Shown here in pieces: positions 15,231-24,387 of a stretch of 64,000 nucleotides of DNA. The first letter of the stretch is position 1. Every line of letters starts with the position of its first letter. A model generated the notes under the pieces. That model was given only the letters and a program-made list of their open reading frames with translations. It searched no databases and was not told the origin of the DNA. Source of the DNA: Paenarthrobacter nicotinovorans (GTDB lineage Bacteria; Actinomycetota; Actinomycetes; Actinomycetales; Micrococcaceae); NCBI RefSeq assembly GCF_007670255.1, contig NZ_SZVS01000010.1:115630-179629 (forward strand), given 5' to 3'. Made by a program: the position numbers and the translations under genes.

Positions 15231-16745
15231 ATGATCAGCACGCGCATTCGCAAAGACGCGGATTCCGCCGGTGCAGCATCCGCGCACAAGGACCGCTTTG
15301 GCCGCATCGAGTCGGCCGGCATCGAGTACATTCCCGACGACCAACGCACCTCCCGCCCCCGAAATCTCTTCACTGTGTTCTTCGGCGGCAACTTCGCTTT
15401 TTCCGTCATCGTTTTCGGCTGGCTTCCCATCACCTTCGGCCTGGACTTCGTCGGAGCAGCGACGGCCAGCCTCACCGGGCTCATTGTGGGCACAGCCCTC
15501 ATCGCCCCCATGGCCCTGCTGGGACCACGGACCGGCACCAACAACACAGTTTCAAGCGCCGCGCACTTCGGTACACGCGGACGCTTGATAGGTTCCGGCC
15601 TAACCCTGCTGTTTGCCCTCGCCTACGCCGCCATCGCCGTCTGGACTTCCGGCGACGCCCTGGTCGCCGCCGCCGAACGGCTGCTGGGGATACCCATCGA
15701 CGGCACCACCCTGGCAATCGGCTACGCAGTGATCTCCCTGGAGATCGTCCTCGTGGCCCTCTTCGGCCACGGCACAGTGGTCGCCATGCAAAAATTTGTG
15801 GCGCCCGTCGTCGGCATTCTGCTGCTCATCGGCGTCGTCGCTTTTGCTCCGACCTTCAGCCCTACGAACGTGCACGCGGACTACCTCCTGGGCGATTTCT
15901 GGCCCACGTGGATCCTGTCCGCCGTCATTTCCGTGGGAGGGCCGTTGTCCTATGCCCCAACGCTGGGCGACTACAGCCGGCGAATCTCCCGCAAGGACCA
16001 CTCGGACCGTTCCGTCGTCGCCGCAACCTGCCTCGGCGTCTTCCTTGGCCTGTTTGTGACAGCGCTGTTCGGCGCTTTCACGGCGTCGGCCATCCCCGAG
16101 CTCGGCGGTTCCTACGTCGCGGACCTGGTGAGGTCAGCCCCGGCCTGGTACCTGTTGCCGATCCTCATTATCGCGTTGGCGGGCGGCCTCGGCCAGGGTG
16201 TCCTCAACCTCTACGCCAGCGGCCTGGACCTAGAGGCCCTCTTCCCCCGCCTGCGCCGCATCCACACCACCCTCATCACGTCGGTCATCGCCGTCGGACT
16301 GCTCTACCTTGGGGTGTTCGTCTTCAACGCGGTGGACTCCATCACCGCCATGACGCTTGTGCTCAACGGATTCGCCGGGCCGTGGGTGGCCATCAACGTC
16401 CTGGGCTTCCTGCTGGTCCGTCGGGGCAAATACCACGCCAAGGACCTCCAAATGTTCCGCGCCAACGGCCCGCGTGGCCGGTACTGGTTCAGCAACGGCT
16501 GGAATCTGCGGGCCGTCATCCCGTGGGCCATCGGATCAGTGTTCGGCCTGCTGGCAACCGACACGTCCCTCTACACCGGGCCGCTCTCGCAGCTCGCCGG
16601 GGGCATCGACCTCAGCTTCATCGGGTCCACGCTGATAGGCGGCGCCGGCTACCTGATCGCCGAGTGGATTTGGCCGGAAACTGTCCTCAACACCGAGTCC
16701 GCACAGGCAGGAGGTGAGCACGTATTACTGTCAAACCATGAGTGA
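15231..16745 (+). CDS. NCS1-family permease of the agmatine operon
   Basis: About 504 residues with twelve hydrophobic segments; typical NCS1 features are FTVFFGGNFAFSVIVFG near the N-terminus, the GLIVGTALIAPMALLGPRTG loop and SYAPTLGDYSRR. NCS1 proteins import nucleobases, hydantoins, thiamine and similar compounds. Here the gene heads an operon with TetR, AguB and AguA, so the substrate may be agmatine or a related guanidino or carbamoyl compound; that is inferred. The start at 15231 is chosen because the frame upstream is the IS/hydrolase junction. The stop overlaps the TetR start. Confidence 0.85.
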   Translation: MISTRIRKDADSAGAASAHKDRFGRIESAGIEYIPDDQRTSRPRNLFTVFFGGNFAFSVIVFGWLPITFGLDFVGAATASLTGLIVGTALIAPMALLGPRTGTNNTVSSAAHFGTRGRLIGSGLTLLFALAYAAIAVWTSGDALVAAAERLLGIPIDGTTLAIGYAVISLEIVLVALFGHGTVVAMQKFVAPVVGILLLIGVVAFAPTFSPTNVHADYLLGDFWPTWILSAVISVGGPLSYAPTLGDYSRRISRKDHSDRSVVAATCLGVFLGLFVTALFGAFTASAIPELGGSYVADLVRSAPAWYLLPILIIALAGGLGQGVLNLYASGLDLEALFPRLRRIHTTLITSVIAVGLLYLGVFVFNAVDSITAMTLVLNGFAGPWVAINVLGFLLVRRGKYHAKDLQMFRANGPRGRYWFSNGWNLRAVIPWAIGSVFGLLATDTSLYTGPLSQLAGGIDLSFIGSTLIGGAGYLIAEWIWPETVLNTESAQAGGEHVLLSNHE

Positions 16746-17343
16746 AAAATTAGTCAGGATCCTCAACGCCGCCACCACGTGCATCGCCCGGAGCGGCGTG
16801 CGGGGAATGCGGGTCAACGATGTTGCTGCAGAGGCCGGAGTTTCACCGGGCCTGCTGTACTACCACTTCACTGACCGGGCCGGCCTGCTTGCCGCAACGC
16901 TGGAACACATCAACAAGCAGGTCAGCAAGGACGACCCCTCCTCCCCCAACACCGTGGATCCTTCCCGCCACGTCCGGCACCTCCTCCTTGACGAAATCAA
17001 GGACGACGCCAACGTCCGCAGGAATTCGGTGGCCTGGAACGAACTCAGGGCCTGCACCATCTTCGAACAGGAACTGGCAGAGCCGTTGTCCCGGACCACT
17101 ACGGAGTGGAACCGGGAGATCGCACAGGCTCTCGCCGCTGCCAACGAAGGCACCAGCGAGGAAGAAGCCGCAGTGACCGCGGAGATCCTCACCAGCCTGG
17201 TCGAGGGCATCTCCGGCCGCTGGCTCAACGGATTCATCACCACAGAGCACGCCCGGTCACTGCTGACCACCGCAATTGACTCACTCACCGCAGCACGCCC
17301 CGCGAGCCCCCAGGAAACCGCAACACAGGGGCTGGGCAAATGA
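16738..17343 (+). CDS. TetR-family regulator of the agmatine operon
   Basis: About 201 residues: N-terminal helix-turn-helix (VRGMRVNDVAAEAGVSPGLLYYHF) and a helical ligand domain. The ATG at 16738 overlaps the permease stop; a GTG at 16714 is an alternative. The operator-like 18-mer at 16739-16756 overlaps its first codons, and a perfect version lies upstream of the permease. It probably represses the operon until agmatine or a product is present. Confidence 0.85.
   Translation: MSEKLVRILNAATTCIARSGVRGMRVNDVAAEAGVSPGLLYYHFTDRAGLLAATLEHINKQVSKDDPSSPNTVDPSRHVRHLLLDEIKDDANVRRNSVAWNELRACTIFEQELAEPLSRTTTEWNREIAQALAAANEGTSEEEAAVTAEILTSLVEGISGRWLNGFITTEHARSLLTTAIDSLTAARPASPQETATQGLGK
16739..16756. 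promoter_or_regulatory. Second TetR operator-like site
   Basis: TGAGTGAAAAATTAGTCA agrees at 15 of 18 positions with the perfect palindrome at 15160-15177. It lies across the TetR start codon, so binding there could block internal transcription or act as a roadblock. Confidence 0.5.
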
Positions 17344-17427
17344 ACTTCCCACACATCAAACGACGCGATTCCGCCGGAATCGAACCATCATGCAAGGACC
17401 CCTAGGGTCCCGTTAGGACGCACCACC

Positions 17428-18417
17428 ATGGACATCATCGTCAACACCGAACCGCCCGTATCCTTCGCCAGGAGCCAGGAAACCACCCGCAAGCCGCTCC
17501 GCGTCGCCCTGGTCCAGCACCACTGGCGGGAAGACCCCGCCGAACTCACCTCGGTGCTCACCCAGGCGATCGGCCAAGCGTCCGACGCCGGTGCTGCCGC
17601 CGTCTTCCTGCCGGAACTCACCCTCTCGAAATACCCGGCAAACGTCCGAGCCGACAAGAACCCCGGCCGCAATGCCGAAGACCTGCTCACCGGCCCCACC
17701 TTCGAGTTCGCCGCCAACGCGGCCCGCACCCATGGCGTCACCGTCCACGCATCCCTCTACGAGCGTGCGGACGCCAGCGATGGCCTGGGGTTCAACACGG
17801 CCATCCTCATCTCACCCCAGGGCGAACTGCTGGCACGGACCCGTAAGACCCACATCCCGGTCAGCGCGGGCTACTACGAGGACACCTATTTCCGGGCCGG
17901 TCCTGCCGAAGATGCCTACCCGGTGTACCGTCCAGCGGAACTGGACCATGCCGCCGTCGGACTTCCTACCTGCTGGGACGAATGGTTCCCGGAGGTCGCG
18001 CGGCTGTATTCACTCGGCGGCGCTGAGATCCTGGTCTACCCCACGGCGATCGGATCGGAGCCCACCTTCCCTGAGTTCGACCACCAGCCGCTGTGGCAGC
18101 ACGTCATCACCGGCCACGGCATCACGAACGGTACGTTCATGGTGGTCCCCAACCGGACCGGCGACGAAGGCGACATCACCTTCTACGGCTCCTCGTTCAT
18201 CTCCGATCCCTACGGCCGCGTCCTGGTCCAGGCACCGCGGGACCGGGAAGCCGTTTTGGTGGCCGACCTCGACCTGGACCAGCGCAAGGACTGGCTGGAT
18301 CTGTTCCCGTTCCTGACCACCCGTCGTCCCGACACGTACGCCGAACTCACCCGTGATGTCGACTTCGAGCACCCGCACGGCGCCACGTCCGCCGCTCAGA
18401 CCGTGGGCCGGTCATGA
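17428..18417 (+). CDS. aguB: N-carbamoylputrescine amidase-like nitrilase
   Basis: A 329-residue carbon-nitrogen hydrolase with the nitrilase triad visible: Glu63 (FLPELTLS), Lys140 (RKTHIP) and Cys182 (LPTCWDEWFPE). The TCWDEWFPE signature is typical of N-carbamoylputrescine amidase, which yields putrescine, CO2 and ammonia. The neighbouring agmatine deiminase makes its substrate. The gene overlaps aguA by four bases. The N-terminal 20 residues are longer than usual, so a later start is possible. Confidence 0.9.
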   Translation: MDIIVNTEPPVSFARSQETTRKPLRVALVQHHWREDPAELTSVLTQAIGQASDAGAAAVFLPELTLSKYPANVRADKNPGRNAEDLLTGPTFEFAANAARTHGVTVHASLYERADASDGLGFNTAILISPQGELLARTRKTHIPVSAGYYEDTYFRAGPAEDAYPVYRPAELDHAAVGLPTCWDEWFPEVARLYSLGGAEILVYPTAIGSEPTFPEFDHQPLWQHVITGHGITNGTFMVVPNRTGDEGDITFYGSSFISDPYGRVLVQAPRDREAVLVADLDLDQRKDWLDLFPFLTTRRPDTYAELTRDVDFEHPHGATSAAQTVGRS

Positions 18418-19433
18418 ATTGGATGATGCCGAGCGAGACGGCCCGCCAGGAACGGGTCTGGATGGCATTCCCGCCGGAGCGTTCTTCGATAGGAAATACT
18501 GCCGAGGAAACCCATGAGGCCCGCACCGCCTGGGCCGCCGTGGCTCACGCCGTGCTGGAATTCGAGCCCGTCACCATGGTTGTTGACCCGCCGGATGTGG
18601 AGATCGCGCGGACCTACCTCTCGCCGGAGATCGACCTGGTCCCAGCGCCCCTTGACGATGCGTGGATGCGGGACATCGGGCCTACGTTCGTGATCGGCGA
18701 CGACGGCAGGCTGGGCGGGGTGGACTGGGTCTTCAACGGGTGGGGCCAGCAGGACTGGGCCAGTTGGGACAAGGACTCCAAGGTCGGCCAGGCGGTCGTG
18801 CGCCAGGCCGGAGCCGAGTTGGTTGAGAGCCCGTTGGTCAACGAGGGCGGCGGGATCCAGGTGGACGGCCTGGGAACGGTGTTGGTTACCGAGACCGTGC
18901 AGCTCGACAAGTTCCGGAATCCTGAGCTGAGCAAGGCCGACGTCGAAGCCGAGCTGGCCCGAACCATCGGCGCTACCCATGTCATTTGGTTGCCGCGTGG
19001 ATTGACCCGGGACGCGCAGGACCTGGGAACGCGCGGGCATGTGGACATCGTCGCTGCCATCCCGTCACCCGGCGTCCTGCTGGTCCACTCCCAACGCAAC
19101 CCGGCCCATCCGGACTTCCAGGTCACGGCGGACATCATCGCGATGCTCGACCGGACCCGGGACGCGCAGGGACGTGCGTGGGACATCGTGGAAGTACCCG
19201 CCCCTGAGACGCTGCGCGACGAGCTCGATTGGGTGGACTACAGCTACATCAACCATCTTGTGGTCAACGGTGGCGTGATCGCCTGCAGCTTCGATGACCC
19301 CGCCGACGCCGAAGCCCGGCGGATCCTCGAGCAGGCCTATCCGGGACGCAAAGTAGTCACCGTGGACGCCCGCCCCATCTTCGCCCGGGGCGGCGGTATC
19401 CACTGCATCACGCAGCATCAACCGGCCATCTGA
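18414..19433 (+). CDS. aguA: Agmatine deiminase
   Basis: A 339-residue protein of the guanidino-modifying (PAD-like) family. Catalytic elements are seen: DDAWMRDIGP at 81-90, Glu144 in NEGGGIQ, His209-Val-Asp211 (GHVD) and the nucleophile Cys331 in GGGIHC. It converts agmatine to N-carbamoylputrescine and ammonia. It overlaps aguB by four bases (ATGA), so the two are coupled. The operon ends at a strong hairpin. Confidence 0.95.
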   Translation: MNWMMPSETARQERVWMAFPPERSSIGNTAEETHEARTAWAAVAHAVLEFEPVTMVVDPPDVEIARTYLSPEIDLVPAPLDDAWMRDIGPTFVIGDDGRLGGVDWVFNGWGQQDWASWDKDSKVGQAVVRQAGAELVESPLVNEGGGIQVDGLGTVLVTETVQLDKFRNPELSKADVEAELARTIGATHVIWLPRGLTRDAQDLGTRGHVDIVAAIPSPGVLLVHSQRNPAHPDFQVTADIIAMLDRTRDAQGRAWDIVEVPAPETLRDELDWVDYSYINHLVVNGGVIACSFDDPADAEARRILEQAYPGRKVVTVDARPIFARGGGIHCITQHQPAI

Positions 19434-19444
19434 TCTAGTCGCGG

Positions 19445-19483
19445 CAGCCCGCCGTCGTGCATTAAACGCACGACGGCGGGCTG
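19445..19483 (+). terminator. Terminator of the agmatine operon
   Basis: A perfect 16-bp stem, 19445-19460 with 19468-19483, around the loop ATTAAAC. There is no T-run, as is common in actinobacteria. The stem shares the core GCACGACG with the terminator at 59483-59537. Confidence 0.8.
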
Positions 19484-19510
19484 CTGGCGTTAGCGGACCG
19501 CTTGTCATTT

Positions 19511-19522
19511 CGGAAATTTCCG
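19511..19522. promoter_or_regulatory. Palindrome CGGAAATTTCCG upstream of ArsR gene
   Basis: A perfect 12-bp palindrome 15 bases before the GTG start. Position and symmetry fit an autoregulatory ArsR operator. Confidence 0.55.
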
Positions 19523-19537
19523 ACATATCATCTTCAC

Positions 19538-19864
19538 GTGCCCTCCGACGTCTTCGGCGCCCTCGCGAACCCTTCGCGGCGGAGCATCCTCGACACCCTC
19601 CTCGCCGGTCCCCTGACCGCGGGCGAACTGACGGGTCGACTGGAGCTCAGCCGCTCATCGGCGTCGGAACACCTGACCGTCCTCAAAGAGGCGGGGCTGA
19701 TCCGCGAGGAACGGCAAGGCCGGCACAGGATCTACCACCTCCAGCCGCAAGGACTGCGTGAAGTCAGTGGCTGGCTGCAGCACTACGAGCGTTACTGGAA
19801 CCAGCGGCTCGATGCCCTGGCCGATCTGCTGGACGACGAATCTACTGAAGGAAAACACCCATGA
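19538..19864 (+). CDS. ArsR-family regulator
   Basis: 108 residues from the GTG at 19538. Winged helix: DVFGALANPSRRSILDTLLAGP, recognition helix RSSASEHLTVLKEAGLI, wing ERQGRHRIYHL. There are no metal-binding cysteines. This subgroup pairs with SRPBCC/AHSA1 proteins; the partner gene follows with a four-base overlap. A TTG at 19502 would give a longer form but would place the palindrome inside the gene. Confidence 0.9.
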   Translation: MPSDVFGALANPSRRSILDTLLAGPLTAGELTGRLELSRSSASEHLTVLKEAGLIREERQGRHRIYHLQPQGLREVSGWLQHYERYWNQRLDALADLLDDESTEGKHP

Positions 19865-20268
19865 CTGAAAACGCCATCCGCCTCGAGCGCACCTTCCCCC
19901 ACCCCAAAGAATCAGTGTGGGCCGCGCTTACGACGCCAGAGCTCCTGGCCCGTTGGTGGGCGCCCGGGGACATCGCGCCCGTCGTGGGGCACCGCTTCAC
20001 CATGGACATGGGCGCCTGGGGCCAGCAGCAGTGCGAAGTCACCGCCGTCGAGCCCGGCGAATCGATCACTTTCGTCTTCGCCGAAGGCACCTTGGATACG
20101 ACCATCACCTGGACGCTGGAAACGGTCGACGCCGGGACGACACTTCACTTCGAACACGCCGGCTTCAACCTGGACTCGCCCATGGGACGGCAGGCCATCG
20201 AGGGCATGGGCAACGGCTGGCCGGGCCTGCTGGGGCGGATCGAGCAGGTGCTGGTGAGTGTGGGCTGA
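19861..20268 (+). CDS. SRPBCC/AHSA1-domain protein
   Basis: A 135-residue START-like fold: opening RTFPHPKESVWAALTTPELLARWWAP, central VTAVEPGESITFVF, ending GWPGLLGRIEQVL. Such proteins have a hydrophobic ligand pocket; function is not established. Coupled to the ArsR gene by ATGA overlap. The same two domains are fused into one protein at 31552-32304. Confidence 0.85.
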   Translation: MTENAIRLERTFPHPKESVWAALTTPELLARWWAPGDIAPVVGHRFTMDMGAWGQQQCEVTAVEPGESITFVFAEGTLDTTITWTLETVDAGTTLHFEHAGFNLDSPMGRQAIEGMGNGWPGLLGRIEQVLVSVG

Positions 20269-20377
20269 TTGCGGGGGCGGCGGTTCCCTGCGACTGGCTC
20301 ATATGTGCGGGCGCCGTTACGGCACCTAGGCCTCGGTGTTACATTGCAGGGAAACAGCATGTTCAAGGGGGAACGGC

Positions 20378-20617
20378 ATGGAAGCTTTGCAGTGGATACC
20401 AGCGATCCTGGCGGGAGCCGCCGCACTCTTTGTGACGGGATCGATCGTTTGGGGGTTATTCGACGTTCTTGGTGACAAGCGCCTTGACCAAGCAACGCGA
20501 ACTGTATGGGCGCTACTGATCTTCGCCCTGCCGCTCTTTGGCATCCTGGCATGGCTTTACACCAAACCCCGGATCGCCGGCGGCAGTGACCACGTCCGCC
20601 TGAAAAAAACCCTTTAG
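20378..20617 (+). CDS. PLD nuclease N-terminal domain membrane protein
   Basis: A 79-residue protein with two transmembrane segments (about 5-27 and 45-62) and the motif FALPLFGILAWLY, as in the PLDc_N domain found ahead of cardiolipin synthases. Here it stands alone. The start follows AAGGGGGAA. A single CACCTAG occurs upstream at 20333, probably by chance. Confidence 0.75.
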   Translation: MEALQWIPAILAGAAALFVTGSIVWGLFDVLGDKRLDQATRTVWALLIFALPLFGILAWLYTKPRIAGGSDHVRLKKTL

Positions 20618-20693
20618 GGGCGCTTACCCGCCGGGCGCCTGGCCCCCGCAAATGCCGCGACCCGCCGTCGTATGCTTCCCGGCGAGCCAACCG

Positions 20694-20999
20694 TCAGCCG
20701 CCCGCGATCTCCCGCAGCGTCTGCAAGTGCGCTGCCCACACCTCACGCCCGGAGGCAGTGAGGCTGGCCGAGGTCCGCGGCATCTTGCCCGCGAAGCTCT
20801 TCTTGATCTTCACGTACCCGGCCTTCTCCAGGATGGCCAGCTGCTTGCTCAAGACCGAATCGCTCACCTGGATGGCATCGCGGATGTCCTTGAAGTCCAT
20901 CGACTCCGCCCCCGCCAAGGCGGCCATGATGGAGAAGCGGACGGGTGAGTGAACGAGTTCGTTGAGCTTGTGGCGCGGGTGCTCCGCCGGGGTCGTCAT
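20694..20999 (-). CDS. Winged-helix regulator (MarR/ArsR-like, HTH_27 type)
   Basis: 101 residues: LNELVHSPVRFSIMAALAG, then DIRDAIQVSDSVLSKQLAILEKAGYVKIKK and a short dimerisation helix. Proteins of this type often regulate the membrane protein they are encoded with; its start overlaps the end of the 20996-21439 gene by four bases. Confidence 0.85.
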   Translation of the reverse strand: MTTPAEHPRHKLNELVHSPVRFSIMAALAGAESMDFKDIRDAIQVSDSVLSKQLAILEKAGYVKIKKSFAGKMPRTSASLTASGREVWAAHLQTLREIAGG

Positions 21000-21439
21000 G
21001 CGCGCAGCTCACGGAAGGCCGCGGCCAGGCCGATGCCGGCCAGGGCAATCGCCGCAGGTATGTAGAACCAGAGATTGCCGTCGCGGAAGAAGGACGCTCC
21101 CACGACGAGCAGCACCACGTAAAGGGCAAAGTACGCCAGCAGGGACGTGAGGAAGCGCTTGCTGAACCCGGCTTTGGTAGAGCGCTGGAACATGGGCCAG
21201 ACGCAGGCCGTCACGGCGGCCCAGGCGCCCACGGAGCAAGCCAGCAATGCGGCGCCATAGCCGGTAACCAGCACAATGTGCATGCCGATCATGAGCAAGG
21301 AACCCAGGATCGCGAGGCTGGTAAAGGTCACCGCGACCGGCCAAGCGGCGGCATTGGTGGACGTGGCGCTGATGGCCTCCGCCCGGGCCAGGAGTTCGCG
21401 GGCTTCCGCAGCGGATGGGCCGCTGATGTTTTCTGTCAT
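20996..21439 (-). CDS. Four-helix membrane protein
   Basis: 147 residues with four hydrophobic segments (about 36-58, 63-85, 97-116, 122-141) after a soluble N-terminal helix. It is the first gene of a two-gene unit with the helix-turn-helix regulator. Similar pairs of a HTH_27 regulator and a small membrane protein are common in actinobacteria; role unknown. Confidence 0.7.
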   Translation of the reverse strand: MTENISGPSAAEARELLARAEAISATSTNAAAWPVAVTFTSLAILGSLLMIGMHIVLVTGYGAALLACSVGAWAAVTACVWPMFQRSTKAGFSKRFLTSLLAYFALYVVLLVVGASFFRDGNLWFYIPAAIALAGIGLAAAFRELRA

Positions 21440-21617
21440 TGTTCCCCCAAGAAGTTGGTCTGGTGCATTGAGCCTAAGAAAGCACTTTCCACATTGTCAA
21501 GTACTTTCCATGAGCCCTGCAGTTGCCCGTCGCCGTCACGAACCCGGTAAATTTGATTCCACGAGTTTGACCCTCGGTGAGCAACACCACTCGCGCGCCT
21601 CACGAAAGCAGGATCAT

Positions 21618-22805
21618 ATGACCGTCTCACCCCTCATCTGGGGCATCACCATCGTCGTCATTCTGGCGCTTTTGGCCTTTGACTACTTCTTCCACATCCG
21701 CAAAGCCCACGTCCCATCGCTCAAAGAAGCAGCCATCTGGTCCTCCATTTACGTGGGGCTGGCCGTCATCTTCGGCATCCTGGTACTGGTCTTCGGCGGA
21801 GCCCAGATGGGCTCCGAGTACTTCGCCGGATACATCACGGAGAAAGCACTCTCGGTCGACAACCTCTTCGTGTTCCTGATCATCATGGCGAGCTTCAGGG
21901 TGCCGCGCGAGGATCAGCAGAAGGTCCTCCTGTTCGGCATCGTGTTCTCGCTGATCGCCCGCACCGGCTTCATTTTCCTGGGCGCTGCGCTGATCAACTC
22001 GTTCGCCTGGGTGTTCTACATCTTCGGCCTCATCCTGCTGCTCACGGCCGGCAACCTGCTCAAGCCCGGCGACCACGGCGACGATCAAGCCAACAACTTC
22101 ATCATCCGCCTGGCCAAGAAGTTCTTCCACACCACAGATAAGTACGACGGCGACAAGCTCTTCACCATGGTCAACGGCAAGCGTGCCCTGACTCCCATGC
22201 TGCTGGTCATGGTGGCAATTGGCGGCACCGACATTCTGTTCGCGCTCGACTCCATCCCCGCCATCTTCGGCCTCACGCAGAATGTGTTCATCGTCTTTAC
22301 GGCCACGGCATTCTCACTGATGGGCCTGCGCCAGCTCTACTTCCTGATCGACGGCCTGCTGGACCGCCTCATCTACCTCTCCTACGGGCTTGCAGCCATC
22401 CTCGCGTTCATCGGCGTCAAGCTGATCCTGCACGCCCTTCACGAGAACAACCTGCCGTTCATCAACGACGGCGAGCACGTCAACGTCATCGAAATCACCA
22501 CCGGCTTCTCGTTGTCGGTGATCGTCGGAACGCTGATCATCACCGTTGCACTCTCGCTCCTGAGCCCGGCGGGCAAGGCCCAGACCGCGATCAACAACGC
22601 CCGCCGGCACGCGGTGGACTACCTGGACCTGGACTACACCGCCGACGCCAACGAGCGCGAACGCATCTACCGCGCCCTGACGGCCGAGGAAGCACAGATC
22701 GTGCAGATGCCCCTCAAGTACAGGAACAAGGCCAAGGACGTGGACAAGATCCGCGAGCAAGTGGCCGAGGCACACCGCCAACACGAGGAATTCCTCAACC
22801 GCTAG
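21618..22805 (+). CDS. TerC/Alx-family membrane protein
   Basis: A 395-residue integral membrane protein, start at 21618 with AGCAGGATC upstream. Family features: AFDYFFHIRKAH, the TEKALSVDNLFVFLIIM motif with acidic residues in membrane helices, and GGTDILFALDSIPAIFG. TerC/Alx proteins export manganese or other metals and are linked to tellurite resistance and metal loading of exported proteins. A charged C-terminal tail of about 70 residues is present. I saw no clear yybP-ykoY riboswitch upstream. Confidence 0.92.
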   Translation: MTVSPLIWGITIVVILALLAFDYFFHIRKAHVPSLKEAAIWSSIYVGLAVIFGILVLVFGGAQMGSEYFAGYITEKALSVDNLFVFLIIMASFRVPREDQQKVLLFGIVFSLIARTGFIFLGAALINSFAWVFYIFGLILLLTAGNLLKPGDHGDDQANNFIIRLAKKFFHTTDKYDGDKLFTMVNGKRALTPMLLVMVAIGGTDILFALDSIPAIFGLTQNVFIVFTATAFSLMGLRQLYFLIDGLLDRLIYLSYGLAAILAFIGVKLILHALHENNLPFINDGEHVNVIEITTGFSLSVIVGTLIITVALSLLSPAGKAQTAINNARRHAVDYLDLDYTADANERERIYRALTAEEAQIVQMPLKYRNKAKDVDKIREQVAEAHRQHEEFLNR

Positions 22806-22819
22806 GCGTTAGGAACCGG

Positions 22820-22853
22820 ACGGGACCTTGGCTCACAGCCAGGGTCCCGTTTC
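22820..22853. terminator. Terminator between terC-like and MFS genes
   Basis: ACGGGACCTTGGCT and AGCCAGGGTCCCGT form a 14-bp stem with one mismatch, followed by TTCGTT. It sits between converging genes, so it may serve both. Confidence 0.75.
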
Positions 22854-22863
22854 GTTGCTCCCG

Positions 22864-24228
22864 CTACGTAGCGGGCTTCCGCCACATCACCGCGAGGGCC
22901 AACACCACGGCACTGAGCCCCAGCATCACCAGCACCATGAAACCCCAGTTGGCCTGGTTCACGCCCGAGCCGTAGAGCACACCGATCAGGACAGTCGCGG
23001 TGATGGCCCCGAGGTACCGGCAGGTCTGGAAGATACCGGCTGCCACTCCCCTCTCCTCCGGCCGCGCGGACACGTAGAGGCCTTGGTTGGAGGCCGTGCT
23101 GACCATCCCATACGGGACGCCCATCACCGCGGTGAGCACGAAGACCACCGGCGCCCACAGAGTCGCAGTCAGGAACCCCAGTGCTCCCGCCGCCATGGTT
23201 AGTATCAACACCCCGGTGATCAGCACCGAACGGACGCCGAACCGCTCAATGAACCGCACCGTCAGCGGCGTCACCACAACCGACAACGCCGCAAGGGGCA
23301 GCATCAGCAGCCCTACTACACCGGCGTCGTAATGGCCTGCTTCCTGCAGCAACTGCGGAAGTCCGAAGAACGCGAAGTAATACACGCCGCTGAAGACGAC
23401 GAAGAGCAGGTAGACCAGCAGCAGCGGCCGGTTCCGACCCAACAGGCGCAGGTCAAGGAACGGGGGCCGGAACCTCAACTCGCGCCAGGCAAAGAGCGCG
23501 CCAATCACCGTAGCGGCACCCAGCAGGTACCAGCGGTATCCCGGCAGTACGTTGAGCAGGGCCATCATGGCGAGCATGAGCGAGGTGACGAAGGCAAGGA
23601 TGCCGGGGATGTCGGAGTCGCGGATGAGAGTTCCCAAGGAACCTGTTTCACGGCCAGAATCTGCAGGAGCGATCTGACGGACAACGAAGAGCGCGAGCAA
23701 GGCGATAGGCACATTGATCGCGAACAGGGCCTGCCACCCCACCAAACTCACCAACAGACCGCCCACCACGGGACCGACGGCGGCCGCGGACGTGTTCGCC
23801 ATCTGGATCCGGCCCAGTGGCCGGGTGGACGGCAGGTTCGCCAGCTGGCTCAGTTCGGTGACCATTACGACGGCGGACGGGTAGGCGGTTGCGGTGCCCA
23901 CCGCCATGAGGGCGCGGGCCACACAGACCAGGGCGAAGTTGGGCAGGAACGGGGCGATTGCGCACGTGACCGCCACCAAGGCCATGCCGAACATGAAGAG
24001 CCGCCGGGGACCGAAGCGGTCGGCCAGCCTGCCCATAAGGGGCTGGCCCGCAGCCGATGCCAGGTAGAACGAGGTAATCACCCAGGTCACCGTCGCGACG
24101 TCGAGCGCAAAGTGCTCCCGTAGGACCACCAAAGCCACAGCGATCATGGACGAGTTCAGCGGATTCAGCGCCGTTCCAAGGCTCAGCGCAGCAATGGCGA
24201 GCCCGGGACGGGGTTTGTTGGCGGTCAC
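22864..24228 (-). CDS. MFS drug/metabolite efflux transporter
   Basis: 454 residues with about twelve to fourteen hydrophobic segments. Motif A GRLADRFGPRR follows helix 2 and LNSSMIAVALVVL is the helix 1 D1-type region of DHA2/EmrB-like pumps. Substrate unknown. It converges on the TerC gene. The 160 bp between its start and the ariB stop hold nothing I can name. Confidence 0.88.
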   Translation of the reverse strand: MTANKPRPGLAIAALSLGTALNPLNSSMIAVALVVLREHFALDVATVTWVITSFYLASAAGQPLMGRLADRFGPRRLFMFGMALVAVTCAIAPFLPNFALVCVARALMAVGTATAYPSAVVMVTELSQLANLPSTRPLGRIQMANTSAAAVGPVVGGLLVSLVGWQALFAINVPIALLALFVVRQIAPADSGRETGSLGTLIRDSDIPGILAFVTSLMLAMMALLNVLPGYRWYLLGAATVIGALFAWRELRFRPPFLDLRLLGRNRPLLLVYLLFVVFSGVYYFAFFGLPQLLQEAGHYDAGVVGLLMLPLAALSVVVTPLTVRFIERFGVRSVLITGVLILTMAAGALGFLTATLWAPVVFVLTAVMGVPYGMVSTASNQGLYVSARPEERGVAAGIFQTCRYLGAITATVLIGVLYGSGVNQANWGFMVLVMLGLSAVVLALAVMWRKPAT

Positions 24229-24387
24229 CCAACCCAGTCTGCTCTATGGTTGCCTCGGGTTACCAAACGGGTTCGGTGGGCGGACTTTTCCATGTGCAGG
24301 TGACACGAGACAGTTCTGAGGACCCTACTGCCAATTGGCACGATTTCCGGCGACGGCTCACGCTGCATGCTGTCATCGCATTCTCGA

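Noticed and set aside
20333..20339. Single CACCTAG upstream of the PLDc_N gene
   Set aside because: One 7-mer without phased partners is expected by chance in 64 kb on two strands.
21276..21617. Extended N-terminus of the TerC-like frame, and a possible yybP-ykoY riboswitch
   Set aside because: The TerC core starts at 21618 with a ribosome-binding site. I could not find the conserved riboswitch core in the leader.
23332..24123. Long plus-strand open frame of 263 codons
   Set aside because: It is antisense to the MFS gene and His/Gln/Glu-rich without domain features, typical of GC-rich shadow frames.
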